A DNA stretch of 64,000 nt from Lyngbya aestuarii BL J (GTDB lineage: Bacteria; Cyanobacteriota; Cyanobacteriia; Cyanobacteriales; Microcoleaceae): contig NZ_AUZM01000015.1 in NCBI RefSeq assembly GCF_000478195.2, positions 1 through 64,000 on the forward strand, given 5' to 3'. The position numbers and the translations under genes are program-made. The notes below the pieces were generated by a model. The model was not told where the DNA came from and did no database searches. It saw nothing but the letters and a program-made list of their open reading frames with translations. Shown piece after piece: positions 27,378 to 37,117 of this stretch. The first letter of the stretch is position 1; the number at the start of each line of letters is the position of its first letter.

Positions 27378-30300
27378 CCGTTTCTATCAAGTTGGGGGAA
27401 GCTTAAAAGTTGGCATAGAAACCTATGTCGAACGACAGGCTGATACTGACGTTTATCAAGCTCTAAAGGCGGGAGAATTTTGCTATGTATTCAACGCCCG
27501 TCAAATGGGAAAATCTTCCCTTTTGTGTCAGACTCGTTACCGACTGCAACAGGAAAAGGTTCGCTCCTCGTTTCTAGATATTACCCGAATTGGTAGTAAT
27601 GATGTTACACCCGTTCAATGGTATAGAGGAATGATTTATGAACTGTGGCGGGGATTTAATTTGCCCAAACCCGCTACTCTCAAAACCTGGTTGCAGAGTC
27701 AAGAGGATTTCTCTCCCCTACAGCAACTTAGTCATTTTATTGAAGATATTTTATTGACTCAACTGAGCGAAGAAAAGTTAGTTATTTTTATCGATGAAAT
27801 TGATAGCATTCTGAGTCTAAATTTTCAGGTTGATGATTTGTTTGCTCTGATTCGTTTTTGCTACAATCAACGGGAGGTTAATCCTGACTATAATCGCCTC
27901 ACCTTTGCTTTATTTGGAGTGGCTACACCTTCCGATCTAATTCGAGACAAAACTCGTACCCCGTTTAATATTGGACAAGCTATTGATTTAGAGAACTTGA
28001 GTTTAAATCAATCTATGAGTCTTGCTCAAGGATTTCCAGTTTCTCAAACCAAGAGTAAAGCGATTTTAACGGAAGTTTTTTGCTGGACAAATGGGCAGCC
28101 GTTTTTAACCCAAAAGTTGTGTTATCTTGTTCAAGGAAAATTAGAAGAAATCTCTATAAAAGATCCAGAATCAGCCCTAGAATATATTAGTCCAGAACGC
28201 TGTGTCTCAGAAATTGTGCGATCGCAGATTATTGAAAATTGGGAATTTCAAGACGAACCCGAACACCTGAGAACCATTCGCGATCGCCTTTTATACAATA
28301 AACAATTAGTCGGACGAATTTTAGGGATTTATCAACAAATCTTGCAAAGTAAAAATATTAACTCCGATAAAAGCAGCGAACAAATTGAGTTATTGTTATC
28401 GGGGTTAGTGATTAAACAAAATAGCAGTTTGCGAGTTAGAAATCCGATATATGCGGAAGTTTTTAACCTCGAATGGGTAAGCCAACAGCTTCAGGCTTTA
28501 CGACCCTATTCGCAAGCATTTGATGCTTGGATCGCTTCCGAAAAAACCGACGAATCTCGTTTATTGAGCGGACAGGCTTTGCGAGATGCTCAAACTTGGA
28601 TGCAGGGTAAAAGTCTGAGTAATTTAGATTATCAATTCTTGGCAGCTAGCGAGGAAAGCGAGCGTCAAAAAACTCAGCAAACCTATGAAGCTGAACGCGC
28701 TAAAACTATAGAAACCCAACTCAAACAAGAGCGTAAAAATGCCAAGTTACAACGCTATTTGCTCGGTTCAATTAGTATAGGCTTTTTGGTCGCCGTTGGT
28801 TCGGGATTGATCGCATTTAATCAACGCCAGCAAGCCCTCCAACAGGAACAGCAAGCCACAGTTCAAGAAATTCAAGCCTTAATTGACTCCTCAGAAGAAC
28901 TGTTTACCTCTCACAATCGCTTAAAGAGTTTAGTGACGGTAATTAAAGCAAAACGGCGATTAAACAACCTCAAAACTATTCCATCCGATCTCAATAAAAA
29001 TGTGACAGACACATTGCGCCAAGCCATTTTAGGAACGGCAGAATTTAATCGTTTGCCGGGTCATAAAGGCTGGATTCTTGCCGTTGATACGAGTCCGGAT
29101 GGTGAAATAATCGCCACCGGAAGCAGCGATAGAACTATTAAACTTTGGAATCGTCACGGTCAGTTACTTAAGACTTTACAACATGATGGAACTGTTCATG
29201 CCTTAAGTTTTAGTCCTGATAGTAAAATCCTTGTTTCTGCGAGTTTAAACGGTACAATTTATATTTGGAATCATCAGGGTCAACTTTTAAAAAGTTTCAT
29301 CGGTCATCAAGGGGCAATTTGGAATATTAGCTTCAGTCCGGATGGTAAAATTTTCGCCTCAGCCAGTGGAGATAAAACTGTTAAAGTGTGGAATTTAGAA
29401 GGTGAACTTCTCAACACTTTGATCGGACATCAATCACCTGTTTGGGGAGTTGCCTTTCATCCGGAGGGAAATATGATTGCCTCGGGAAGTGTGGATGGAC
29501 AGGTAAAATTTTGGAATCTTAATGGTCAAATTAATTGGAGTATAAAAGCACATGAAGCACCGATTTGGGATGTGGAATTTGCTTGGTTCAAAGATGCAAA
29601 CGGACGGAATAATCCGATTATTGTTTCAGCAGGTGGGGATAGTAGGATTAAACTTTGGACAACAGAGGGAAAATTAATCAAAACCCTAGAAGGTCATCAG
29701 GGTGAAGTCTTAGAAATTGATATCAGTTCAGATGGAAATCAAATTGCTTCTGCAAGTGCGGATAAAACCGTTCGACTCTGGACAATACAGGGTACTGCAT
29801 TAAGAAAATTTAAAGGACACCAATCCTCAATTAGAGCGGTAGCATTTGCCAGAGATGATCGAACCGTGATTTCGGGTAGCGATGATAATACAATTCGATT
29901 ATGGAAAACAAAAAATTATTTTTATCAAGCTTTTACTGGACACAATGGAACAATTTGGCAAGTTGAATTTAATCCTAATGATGAAACTATAGCATCGGCA
30001 AGCTCTGATTATACAGTTAAATTTTGGTCAATTGATGGGACAATTAAACAAAGCGTAGAGGGCAGAGAAATGGCTTTTGCATCTATTCAAAATTATACTT
30101 TGGGTTTAGAAGACATAAGGATAATTGCACAATCTGATGGTACAATAGAATTTTGGAATCCCGAGGAAAAAATTAATGCTTTCTCCACTCATTCAAATTT
30201 TATTTGGGATATTTCCTTGAGTTCAGACGGTGAAATATTGGCTTCTAGCAGCAATGATAAAACGGCTAAATTGTGGAATCTAGATGGTCGTTTAATTTCG

Positions 30301-30891
30301 ACTTTAGTTGGACATAAAGCGAGGGTTTATCAAGTTCAGTTTACTCCAAATAATCAAACCGTTATAACCATCAGTGCAGATGGGACGGCTAAACTTTGGA
30401 AAACAGATGGTACTTTACTAAAAAGCTTAAACGCTCATAGCAATGGAATTTGGGGTCTGGATATCAGTCCAGATGGCGAAATTATTGCCACGGCGAGTTT
30501 AGATGATACTCTAAAACTCTGGAACATTGATGGTACACTTTTACAAACTTTTAAAGGAAAATGTCTGGGAATATCTTCGGTTGATTTTAGTCCCGATGGT
30601 CAAACTTTAGCAATAGGTTGTGGTGACGGTTCGGTGAAAGTGTTAAAAATAGATGGAACCGAGATAGTTAAACTGAAAATTCACGACAGTAATGTTTGGG
30701 ATGTTGCTTTCAGTCCCGACGGTCGATTTATTGCTTCAGGTGGAGACGATCGGGATATTATTTTATGGGATTTAGAGGAAATTTTAAAGTTGGATGAACT
30801 CACTTACGCCTGCAATTTTGTTAAAGATTATCTGCAAAATAGTTCGGAAGTTGAAGAAAGCGATCGCTCCTTATGTGATGATATAAATTGA
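27370..30891 (+). CDS. AAA-like NTPase with transmembrane helix and 14 WD40 repeats
   Basis: 1173 residues from the ATG at 27370, which overlaps the stop of the preceding gene by eight bases. The N-terminal AAA-like domain has QMGKSS (G47-K48-S49) and VIFIDEIDS as Walker A and B. Around 461-483 there is a hydrophobic helix ([20 protein letters not shown]) in a coiled-coil stretch. From about 560, 14 WD40 repeats follow, enough for two seven-bladed propellers; repeat 9 is degenerate. The C-terminal ACNFVKDYL and ESDRSLCDD are common in cyanobacterial WD40 STAND proteins. Likely a scaffold or signal-sensing NTPase; ligand unknown. Confidence 0.9.
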   Translation: MNSRFYQVGGSLKVGIETYVERQADTDVYQALKAGEFCYVFNARQMGKSSLLCQTRYRLQQEKVRSSFLDITRIGSNDVTPVQWYRGMIYELWRGFNLPKPATLKTWLQSQEDFSPLQQLSHFIEDILLTQLSEEKLVIFIDEIDSILSLNFQVDDLFALIRFCYNQREVNPDYNRLTFALFGVATPSDLIRDKTRTPFNIGQAIDLENLSLNQSMSLAQGFPVSQTKSKAILTEVFCWTNGQPFLTQKLCYLVQGKLEEISIKDPESALEYISPERCVSEIVRSQIIENWEFQDEPEHLRTIRDRLLYNKQLVGRILGIYQQILQSKNINSDKSSEQIELLLSGLVIKQNSSLRVRNPIYAEVFNLEWVSQQLQALRPYSQAFDAWIASEKTDESRLLSGQALRDAQTWMQGKSLSNLDYQFLAASEESERQKTQQTYEAERAKTIETQLKQERKNAKLQRYLLGSISIGFLVAVGSGLIAFNQRQQALQQEQQATVQEIQALIDSSEELFTSHNRLKSLVTVIKAKRRLNNLKTIPSDLNKNVTDTLRQAILGTAEFNRLPGHKGWILAVDTSPDGEIIATGSSDRTIKLWNRHGQLLKTLQHDGTVHALSFSPDSKILVSASLNGTIYIWNHQGQLLKSFIGHQGAIWNISFSPDGKIFASASGDKTVKVWNLEGELLNTLIGHQSPVWGVAFHPEGNMIASGSVDGQVKFWNLNGQINWSIKAHEAPIWDVEFAWFKDANGRNNPIIVSAGGDSRIKLWTTEGKLIKTLEGHQGEVLEIDISSDGNQIASASADKTVRLWTIQGTALRKFKGHQSSIRAVAFARDDRTVISGSDDNTIRLWKTKNYFYQAFTGHNGTIWQVEFNPNDETIASASSDYTVKFWSIDGTIKQSVEGREMAFASIQNYTLGLEDIRIIAQSDGTIEFWNPEEKINAFSTHSNFIWDISLSSDGEILASSSNDKTAKLWNLDGRLISTLVGHKARVYQVQFTPNNQTVITISADGTAKLWKTDGTLLKSLNAHSNGIWGLDISPDGEIIATASLDDTLKLWNIDGTLLQTFKGKCLGISSVDFSPDGQTLAIGCGDGSVKVLKIDGTEIVKLKIHDSNVWDVAFSPDGRFIASGGDDRDIILWDLEEILKLDELTYACNFVKDYLQNSSEVEESDRSLCDDIN

Positions 30892-30947
30892 AACCTCTCC
30901 CCCAACCCCTCACCTACGAAGAATTTAGGGGGATAAATAAAACGCTA

Positions 30948-31724
30948 TTAAGCTTCTTTAAAAAACCGCACAAGTTCTCGGGCATGGCTTAAGATTTCGC
31001 TATCTGTTGTCAGTTGAGAAATGGCATTTTCTGCCTCTCTAGCTAACTGTTGATGTTCGGCTTGATTATTTGATTTTAACTGTTTTAAATCGGCTGATAG
31101 ATTCTCTAAATCTCTTGTTTGAACTTCCCAATTTCTAATCTGTTGAGAAATAAACGAATTGGGATTATTAGTATCTAATAAATTTGCTAATTGTTCTATC
31201 TTAAACTCAAGTGTTGTAACGCGACTGCGAAGTTCAATAACATCCTCTCGCGGATAAGAAAACTCTCGCCGAACCATTGACAAACGCGCGGCTAAATATT
31301 GATAAGCACGAATCGCTGGACGCAAAACAGTTAAGAGTAATGCCGCCCCCGAACCAATATAACCAACAACACTAATTCCAGCTAAAGCTAAAGCATAAAG
31401 TCCGACAGTAGAAACGAGATGTAATCCAATCGCAACCCACAACGAACGACTGGCAACAAGCCGAACATATTTAAGCTGTTTTTCGTCAATTCTGATTTCT
31501 TTTTTAACCGAATCTTCCGCCTCCGCGAGAACTTCCTTAGCATCAAAATGAATATTCCAGGGAACCGTCACAATTAACAATAACCACCAAAACGTCGCGC
31601 CGCCTATCACCCAGTCTAAAAAGTTACCCGTCGGAATATTTAACCATTGCAAGATTCCGAAGCAAAAGAGAACCAATAGAAAAAGTCCCACACTAAAACC
31701 TGCAAAATTAATTGAGTTTTTCAT
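30948..31724 (-). CDS. Membrane-anchored coiled-coil protein, unknown
   Basis: 258 residues. Hydrophobic segments near 6-25, 35-57, about 90-115 and about 118-135 are followed by a C-terminal coiled coil (about 160-250, LRSRVTTLEFKIEQL, ENLSADLKQLKS). I do not recognise a family. Membrane localisation with a cytosolic helical tail is the safest statement. It is convergent with the WD40 gene and divergent from the CobA-HemD gene. Confidence 0.7.
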   Translation of the reverse strand: MKNSINFAGFSVGLFLLVLFCFGILQWLNIPTGNFLDWVIGGATFWWLLLIVTVPWNIHFDAKEVLAEAEDSVKKEIRIDEKQLKYVRLVASRSLWVAIGLHLVSTVGLYALALAGISVVGYIGSGAALLLTVLRPAIRAYQYLAARLSMVRREFSYPREDVIELRSRVTTLEFKIEQLANLLDTNNPNSFISQQIRNWEVQTRDLENLSADLKQLKSNNQAEHQQLAREAENAISQLTTDSEILSHARELVRFFKEA

Positions 31725-31824
31725 TGTTAAATGCTGGCAAATTCAGGTGATTTAATTATGTTGGGCGAATGGAGACTTCTATAAAATCATGTGACAGTTT
31801 CCTGACTTTCATACTTGTGCCAAT

Positions 31825-31978
31825 TTCACAATTGGATGTTACTCTCAGAAAACAGTAGAATCGCCAGGCTGTCATCCAAAATAAATAGAAACGTCTTTGT
31901 GACAATTGAACAATTGGATGTTACTCTCAAAAAACAGGATAACCGCAAGGCTTACCGCCTCAAATTAATATAAATGTC
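31825..31978 (+). repeat. Imperfect 82-base tandem repeat in the CobA-HemD leader
   Basis: The segment CAATTGGATGTTACTCTCA occurs at 31829 and again at 31911, exactly 82 bases apart. The similarity continues through AAAACAGxAxAAxCGCxAGGCT to AAATxxATAxAAAxGTC. The second copy ends about ten bases before the ATG at 31988. In copy 1 GGATG and CATCC could close a hairpin; in copy 2 this is not kept. I do not recognise a riboswitch. Confidence 0.7.
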
Positions 31979-31987
31979 AAAATAGAA

Positions 31988-33547
31988 ATGAAAAATTCAA
32001 AACTCGGAAAAGTTTATTTAGTCGGTGCAGGATTAGGAAATGTTGATTATCTAACGGTGCGATCGCATCAACTTTTGACCCAAGCAGAAGTGATTATTTA
32101 TGATGCTTTAGTCGATGATTCTATCTTACAACTGATTCCCTCAAATTGCCTAAAACTTGATGTGGGTAAACGAGGCGGAAAACCAAGTACACCCCAATCA
32201 GAAATCAATCAGCTATTAGTTGAATATTGTCAACAGGGAAAACAAGTTGTGCGACTCAAAGGCGGTGATCCGTTTATTTTCGGACGGACAAGCCGCGAAA
32301 TTCAAGCCTTAATTGCAGCCAATTGTGTTTTTGAAGTTGTGCCGGGTATTTCCTCAGTATTAGCGGCGCCACTACTGGCTGGAATTCCGCTAACCGATGC
32401 TGTAATGAGTCGATGTTTTGCCGTATTAACCGCCCATGAACCCGAAGCAATTGACTGGAATAGTGTTTCCCAAATTGACACCTTAGTGATTTTAATGGGA
32501 AGTCGAAATTTAACAGAAATTATCCATCAATTACAGCGCCACGGGCGATCGCCTCAAACTCCAATTGCCATTATCCGCGAAGGAGGTCGCCCTCAACAAC
32601 AAGTTTGGATAGGGACATTAAGCGATATCATTGAAAAAACAGCAAACTCCTCTCTTTCCCCCTGCGTTATCGTTGTCGGAGAGGTCGTCAACTTGCGGGA
32701 TTTCCTGCAATCTCCTGTATATCCTATGTCTAAGCCTCAAAACCCTTTATCTGAAAAAACCATTTTAGTCACCAGGGCTGCGGGACAGTCGAGTAAATTT
32801 AGCGAATTGTTAACCGCAGAAGGCGCAACGGTGATCGAAATGCCTGCTTTAGTGATTGGCCCCCCTTCAAGTTGGATGGCTCTCGATCAAGCGATCGCCC
32901 ATTTTGATGCCACTTCCCCTTATTTTAATTGGTTAATTCTCACCTCAGCTAATGGTGTCAATTTCTTTTTTGATCGACTGCAAGCTAAGGGTAAAGATCC
33001 TCACGCTTTGAGTCAGACTAAAATAGCAGTTGTGGGGAAAAAAACCGCCGCCAGTTTACAGAAATACGAACTCCAACCTGATTTTATCCCGCCTGATTTT
33101 GTAGCTGATTCTTTAGTGTCTCATTTTCCCGAATCGTTGGCTGGAAAACGAATTTTATTCCCGAGAGTCGAAACAGGGGGGCGAGATGTGTTAGTACAGG
33201 AATTGACCCAACAAGGCGCCGAAGTGGTGGAAGTTCCGGCTTATGAGTCTAGATGTCCGGATACAATCGCCCCTGATGTCTTAGAAGCTTTACAACAGCA
33301 TAAAATTGATGTGATTACATTTGCAAGTTCTAAAACGGTTCAAAACTTCTCTCGTCTGACTCAATTTTTAGGAAAAGATTTATGGTCGGATGTTTGTATT
33401 GCTTCGATTGGCCCGCAGACCTCGGAAACTTGTCAGCAGTTATTGGGTCGGCTAGATATAGAAGCAAAAGAATATACTTTAGAAGGATTAACGGAGGTTA
33501 TTGTTGACTGGGAGTTAGAACAGAAAAAAAATCAGGGTCATTTGTAA
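31988..33547 (+). CDS. cobA-hemD: Uroporphyrinogen-III C-methyltransferase/uroporphyrinogen-III synthase fusion
   Basis: 519 residues. Residues 8-245 are SUMT/CobA (VYLVGAGLGNVDYLTVRS, VVRLKGGDPFIFGR, VVPGISSVLAAP), which methylates uroporphyrinogen III twice to precorrin-2. Residues about 258-510 are HemD (ILVTRAAGQSSKFSELL, WLILTSANGVNFF, ITFASSKTVQNF), which closes the linear tetrapyrrole. The two enzymes act consecutively at the branch to sirohaem and cobalamin. Length equals the sum of both. The ATG at 31988 follows the 82-base tandem repeat. A protease gene follows 37 bases later on the same strand. Confidence 0.93.
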   Translation: MKNSKLGKVYLVGAGLGNVDYLTVRSHQLLTQAEVIIYDALVDDSILQLIPSNCLKLDVGKRGGKPSTPQSEINQLLVEYCQQGKQVVRLKGGDPFIFGRTSREIQALIAANCVFEVVPGISSVLAAPLLAGIPLTDAVMSRCFAVLTAHEPEAIDWNSVSQIDTLVILMGSRNLTEIIHQLQRHGRSPQTPIAIIREGGRPQQQVWIGTLSDIIEKTANSSLSPCVIVVGEVVNLRDFLQSPVYPMSKPQNPLSEKTILVTRAAGQSSKFSELLTAEGATVIEMPALVIGPPSSWMALDQAIAHFDATSPYFNWLILTSANGVNFFFDRLQAKGKDPHALSQTKIAVVGKKTAASLQKYELQPDFIPPDFVADSLVSHFPESLAGKRILFPRVETGGRDVLVQELTQQGAEVVEVPAYESRCPDTIAPDVLEALQQHKIDVITFASSKTVQNFSRLTQFLGKDLWSDVCIASIGPQTSETCQQLLGRLDIEAKEYTLEGLTEVIVDWELEQKKNQGHL

Positions 33548-33584
33548 ACGTAAAAAATTGATATTCTCCCTTGGGGGTGAAAAT

Positions 33585-34808
33585 ATGAGTTTAAACAGAT
33601 TTCGACAAAGCAATTTCACGCCGGATTTCACACAAGTTTTACTCGGAACTGTGACTGTGGCGGCGATTGTTGTCACTCAACAGAATATTGTTGTGGCAAA
33701 ATCAGCCCAAGAAGTTGCAGAAATAGCCGCCCCGATTACGGTTCAAATTAATAGTCTATTGGGTGATGGTTCGGGTGTGATTGTGGCAAAATTAGGTCAG
33801 AAATATACAGTTTTGACCGTCAATCATGTGGTTGAAGAAACCAGTACAAATTATAGTATTCGCACCCATGATGGGGAAAATCATTTAGCAACGGCAGTCA
33901 CTCGTCTACAAACTGATAACACCGAACCCGATTTAGCTATTGTTGAATTTGAGAGTAATTTAGATTATCCAGTGGCAACGTTAGGAGATTCTGAACAGGC
34001 TGTCATTGGCGCTCAAATTTATGTTTATGGATATCCGGCAACAGGAGGGTTAACCGGGGCAGAACGCGAACCCGAACTCTCGCCAGGATTGGTCACCAGT
34101 CGCCCCAAAACTCGCCCAGAAGGATACACTTTGCGCTATCAAGCAGTTACATGGAGTGGGATGAGTGGTGGCCCGGTATTCGATGGGGCGGGGCGTGTAG
34201 TGGGTTTACACGGACAAGGAGAGTTTGGATTTGCTCAAACCAGTTCCGGTGATGTGGCACCGATCAAAACCGGGTTTAATGCTGCAATTCCGATTAATTT
34301 ATTTATGGTACAACTCTCAGAAACACCCTTAAAGCGAGAGGATCTTCAGATTGATGAAACCTCAAAAACGGCAACAGAACCAACGTTATCTCTAGATAAT
34401 CCTGGGGATGCTAAAACGTTCTTTTTTCGGGGTTTGAGCTTGTTGGATCAAGGATATGCTTGGGAGGCAATTGAGAGTTTAAATCAAGCCTTAAAACGTG
34501 ATCCGAATTTGCCCGAAGCTTATTTTAATATGGGGTTGGCTCGGACGTTGTTAGCGGCGAATGTCACTCAAGAAATTGGCACAGTTCGCGGTTCAAATCC
34601 CATTGCTGATTATACTGAAGCGATTCGTTTAAATCCAGGTTATGCTGATGCTTATTATAATCGGGGGTTGGCATATTTAGAGCTAAAAAAGCTCGATTTG
34701 GCGATCGCTGATTTTCAGCAAGCCGCCCAACTTTATCGTCAATTGGGACGGGAAGCCTCCTATGCAGATGCAGTTCAACGGATTCAAGAACTTGAAACCT
34801 CAATGTAA
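33585..34808 (+). CDS. Exported trypsin-like serine protease with TPR repeats
   Basis: 407 residues from the ATG at 33585. A hydrophobic N-terminal segment (about 17-38, ending near VVAKSA) is a signal peptide or anchor. The protease domain shows the triad H81 (VNHVVE), D116 (EPDLAIVEF) and S194 (SGMSGGPVFD). From about 265 there are tetratricopeptide repeats (AWEAIESLNQALKRDPN, AYYNRGLAYLELKKLDLAIADFQQA). Such proteins are common in cyanobacteria and probably act in the periplasm on unknown targets. The longer frame from TTG at 33558 is less likely. A terminator hairpin follows the stop. Confidence 0.88.
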   Translation: MSLNRFRQSNFTPDFTQVLLGTVTVAAIVVTQQNIVVAKSAQEVAEIAAPITVQINSLLGDGSGVIVAKLGQKYTVLTVNHVVEETSTNYSIRTHDGENHLATAVTRLQTDNTEPDLAIVEFESNLDYPVATLGDSEQAVIGAQIYVYGYPATGGLTGAEREPELSPGLVTSRPKTRPEGYTLRYQAVTWSGMSGGPVFDGAGRVVGLHGQGEFGFAQTSSGDVAPIKTGFNAAIPINLFMVQLSETPLKREDLQIDETSKTATEPTLSLDNPGDAKTFFFRGLSLLDQGYAWEAIESLNQALKRDPNLPEAYFNMGLARTLLAANVTQEIGTVRGSNPIADYTEAIRLNPGYADAYYNRGLAYLELKKLDLAIADFQQAAQLYRQLGREASYADAVQRIQELETSM

Positions 34809-34842
34809 CTGAATTTAACGACTAAAGTTAGAATAATCTCTA

Positions 34843-34882
34843 TTCTCCAGAAATTAAGGTTCTGGGGAATTTTGCCTTTTTA
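34843..34882 (+). terminator. Intrinsic terminator after the protease gene
   Basis: TTCTCCAGAA (34843-34852) pairs with TTCTGGGGAA (34860-34869) over ten positions including one G-U, with a seven-base loop. TTTTGCCTTTTT follows directly. It lies 35 bases after the stop at 34808. Confidence 0.8.
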
Positions 34883-35093
34883 GGAGTTTTGGTTATAGTA
34901 GAATTAGAAAATGAGCAGGTGTAGTCTGTCCAAATTAAAACAGATTATATCCCATCAAATCACTGAGGGTAAATTTTCTAGATCAAAGTAGAAAAATATC
35001 TCATTAGACTCTCTCAGTTTTTGATTTGAAACCTTTGAATAAAACTACCTTTTTTGCTTTTTGTCAGGGAACAATCACACCGGGAAAATTCAG

Positions 35094-36533
35094 ATGACTT
35101 CATTAACTACAGAAACACAAAAAATCGACAAAGGAAATATCGTTGTTGTTGATGATACGCCAGATAACTTGCGCCTGTTGGGTAATATTCTCAGAAAAGA
35201 AGGGTACAAAGTTCGATTAATTCCGAATGGAGAGTTAGCTTTATCGGGGATTGAGTTATTACGACCCGATCTGATTTTACTAGATATAATGATGCCGGAT
35301 ATGAACGGTTATGAAGTCTGTCAACACTTAAAAGCAAGAGAACACAGCCGGGATGTTCCGGTAATTTTTATTAGTGCGATTAATGAGGTTTCAGATAAAG
35401 TGAAAGCCTTTGAAGCCGGAGGAGTTGATTATATTACGAAGCCGTTTCAAGTTCAAGAGGTATTAGCCCGAGTCGAAACTCATTTAAAGATTCATTTTCT
35501 GCAAAAGAATTTACTCGAAAAAAATCAAGAGTTAAAAGTTACCCTCGAACAACTCACCGCCACTCAAAATCAACTGGTTCAATCGGAAAAAATGGCAGCA
35601 CTGGGACAGTTGGTTGCCGGAATTGCCCATGAAATTAATACTCCTTTGGGGGCGATTCGTTCTTCTATCGAAAATATTACCGCTTTTTTTAATGAGAATT
35701 TAGAACATCTACCCGAAGTTCTCCAAACTCTAAGTCCAAAAGCACAGCAAGATTTATTTGCTCTCTGTCAGCAGTCTTTAAAACAAACAACAGGTTATTC
35801 TAATAAAGAAAAACGTCAAGCTAAACGTGCTTTGATCCGTCAGCTAGAAGCTGATAATTTTACTAATGCAGATACGATTGCTGATACATTAGTTGATATC
35901 GGAATTATGGAAGGTTCATCACCAATTTTATCATTTTTACACACTCAAGATGGTCATAAAGTTCTGGATTTGGCGTATCAAATTACCAGTGTCAAAAAAA
36001 GTGCTAACACGATTAAAACCGCGACAGACCGAGCAGCAAAGGTTGTATTTGCCTTAAAAACTTATGCTCGATATGATCATTTTGGAAATCTCGTTGAAGC
36101 AAATATTATTGAAGGAATTGAAACGGTGTTAACGCTGTATCAAAATCAGATTAAGCAAGGGATCGAAGTGATCCGAAACTATCCTGATTCTATGCCTTCG
36201 ATTTTATGTTATCCTGATGAGCTAAATCAAGTGTGGACAAATCTAGTTCATAATGCCTTACAAGCGATGAATTATCAAGGGACGTTAACCATTGATGTTA
36301 TCTATGAAAGCCAAAACCTAGTGATTCATATTACTGATAGTGGTGATGGAATTCCCCCGGAAATTCAATCCAAAATTTTTGATCCTTTCTTTACTACAAA
36401 ACCCGCAGGTCAAGGAAGTGGTTTGGGTTTAGACATCGTTCAAAAAATCATTGCAAAACATCAAGGTAAAATAGAGGTAAAATCGGTTCCGAGTGAAACC
36501 ACATTTACCGTCTGTTTGCCCATGCAGAGTTAA
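35094..36533 (+). CDS. Response regulator/histidine kinase fusion (REC-HK)
   Basis: 479 residues from the ATG at 35094. The N-terminal receiver has D64 (LLDIMMPD) and the KPFQ lysine. A coiled coil leads to the phosphoacceptor helix with H179 (IAHEINTPL), then an inserted helical region (about 205-300), and HATPase_c ending GSGLGLDIV. No membrane helix. Its architecture matches the kinase at 20188, but a longer insertion lies between the H box and ATP lid. Two receiver proteins follow on the same strand, so it may phosphorylate them. A TTG at 35061 would add 11 residues. Confidence 0.9.
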   Translation: MTSLTTETQKIDKGNIVVVDDTPDNLRLLGNILRKEGYKVRLIPNGELALSGIELLRPDLILLDIMMPDMNGYEVCQHLKAREHSRDVPVIFISAINEVSDKVKAFEAGGVDYITKPFQVQEVLARVETHLKIHFLQKNLLEKNQELKVTLEQLTATQNQLVQSEKMAALGQLVAGIAHEINTPLGAIRSSIENITAFFNENLEHLPEVLQTLSPKAQQDLFALCQQSLKQTTGYSNKEKRQAKRALIRQLEADNFTNADTIADTLVDIGIMEGSSPILSFLHTQDGHKVLDLAYQITSVKKSANTIKTATDRAAKVVFALKTYARYDHFGNLVEANIIEGIETVLTLYQNQIKQGIEVIRNYPDSMPSILCYPDELNQVWTNLVHNALQAMNYQGTLTIDVIYESQNLVIHITDSGDGIPPEIQSKIFDPFFTTKPAGQGSGLGLDIVQKIIAKHQGKIEVKSVPSETTFTVCLPMQS

Positions 36534-36679
36534 TCACAATCTCTAGATTTAGAATTGAACGAATTGCATGGTATCCTATAAGCTGTAATGTGCTTTTCAG
36601 ATGAACCCTTTGCTATTCCGAGTTTGAATTGAGTTTTGCTCCCTAAATTACAATCCCAATTTCACTGAGGTTAGCTATA

Positions 36680-37117
36680 ATGTCTAAGCCCGTTATTTTA
36701 TGTGTCGATGATGAATCTGTCGTTTTAGATAGTTTAAAAATTCAGCTTAAAAATGCTTTTCGAGATGCTTATAGCTATGAAATGGCGGAAAGTTCTGATG
36801 AAGCTTGGGAAATTTTAGAAGAACTTTGTGAGGATAATAGTCATGTTCTCGTCATTGTTTCTGATTGGTTAATGCCGGGAATGAAAGGGGATGAATTTTT
36901 AATCAAAGTACATCAAAGATTTCCCAAAATTTTAAAGATCATGCTGACCGGACAAGCAGATATGGAAGCTGTAGAAAAGGCGATAGAACAAGCCAGTTTG
37001 TATCGATGTTTATCGAAGCCTTGGAACAGTGAAGAACTGATTACCACGATTAAATCAGGGTTAACTAACTATCAATATTCTCAAAACTATGAGCAAACCA
37101 GTGGTGATTTGTGTTGA
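36680..37117 (+). CDS. Single-domain response regulator
   Basis: 145 residues consisting of a receiver domain with D62 in SDWLMPGMKGDE, acidic pair DDE at residues 11-13, and SKPW near the C-terminus. The N-terminus (SKPVILCVDDE) is nearly the same as that of the next gene, so the two arose by duplication. Its last 29 bases overlap the start of the GGDEF gene. It may act as a phosphate sink or as a direct partner of the REC-GGDEF protein. Confidence 0.9.
   Translation: MSKPVILCVDDESVVLDSLKIQLKNAFRDAYSYEMAESSDEAWEILEELCEDNSHVLVIVSDWLMPGMKGDEFLIKVHQRFPKILKIMLTGQADMEAVEKAIEQASLYRCLSKPWNSEELITTIKSGLTNYQYSQNYEQTSGDLC

Noticed and set aside
31725-31987. Cobalamin riboswitch before cobA-hemD
   Set aside because: No B12-box-like sequence; only the 82-base tandem repeat is visible.
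34580-34606. GGTTCAAATCC resembling a tRNA T-loop
   Set aside because: It lies inside the TPR region of the protease gene in frame, with no acceptor or anticodon stem around it.
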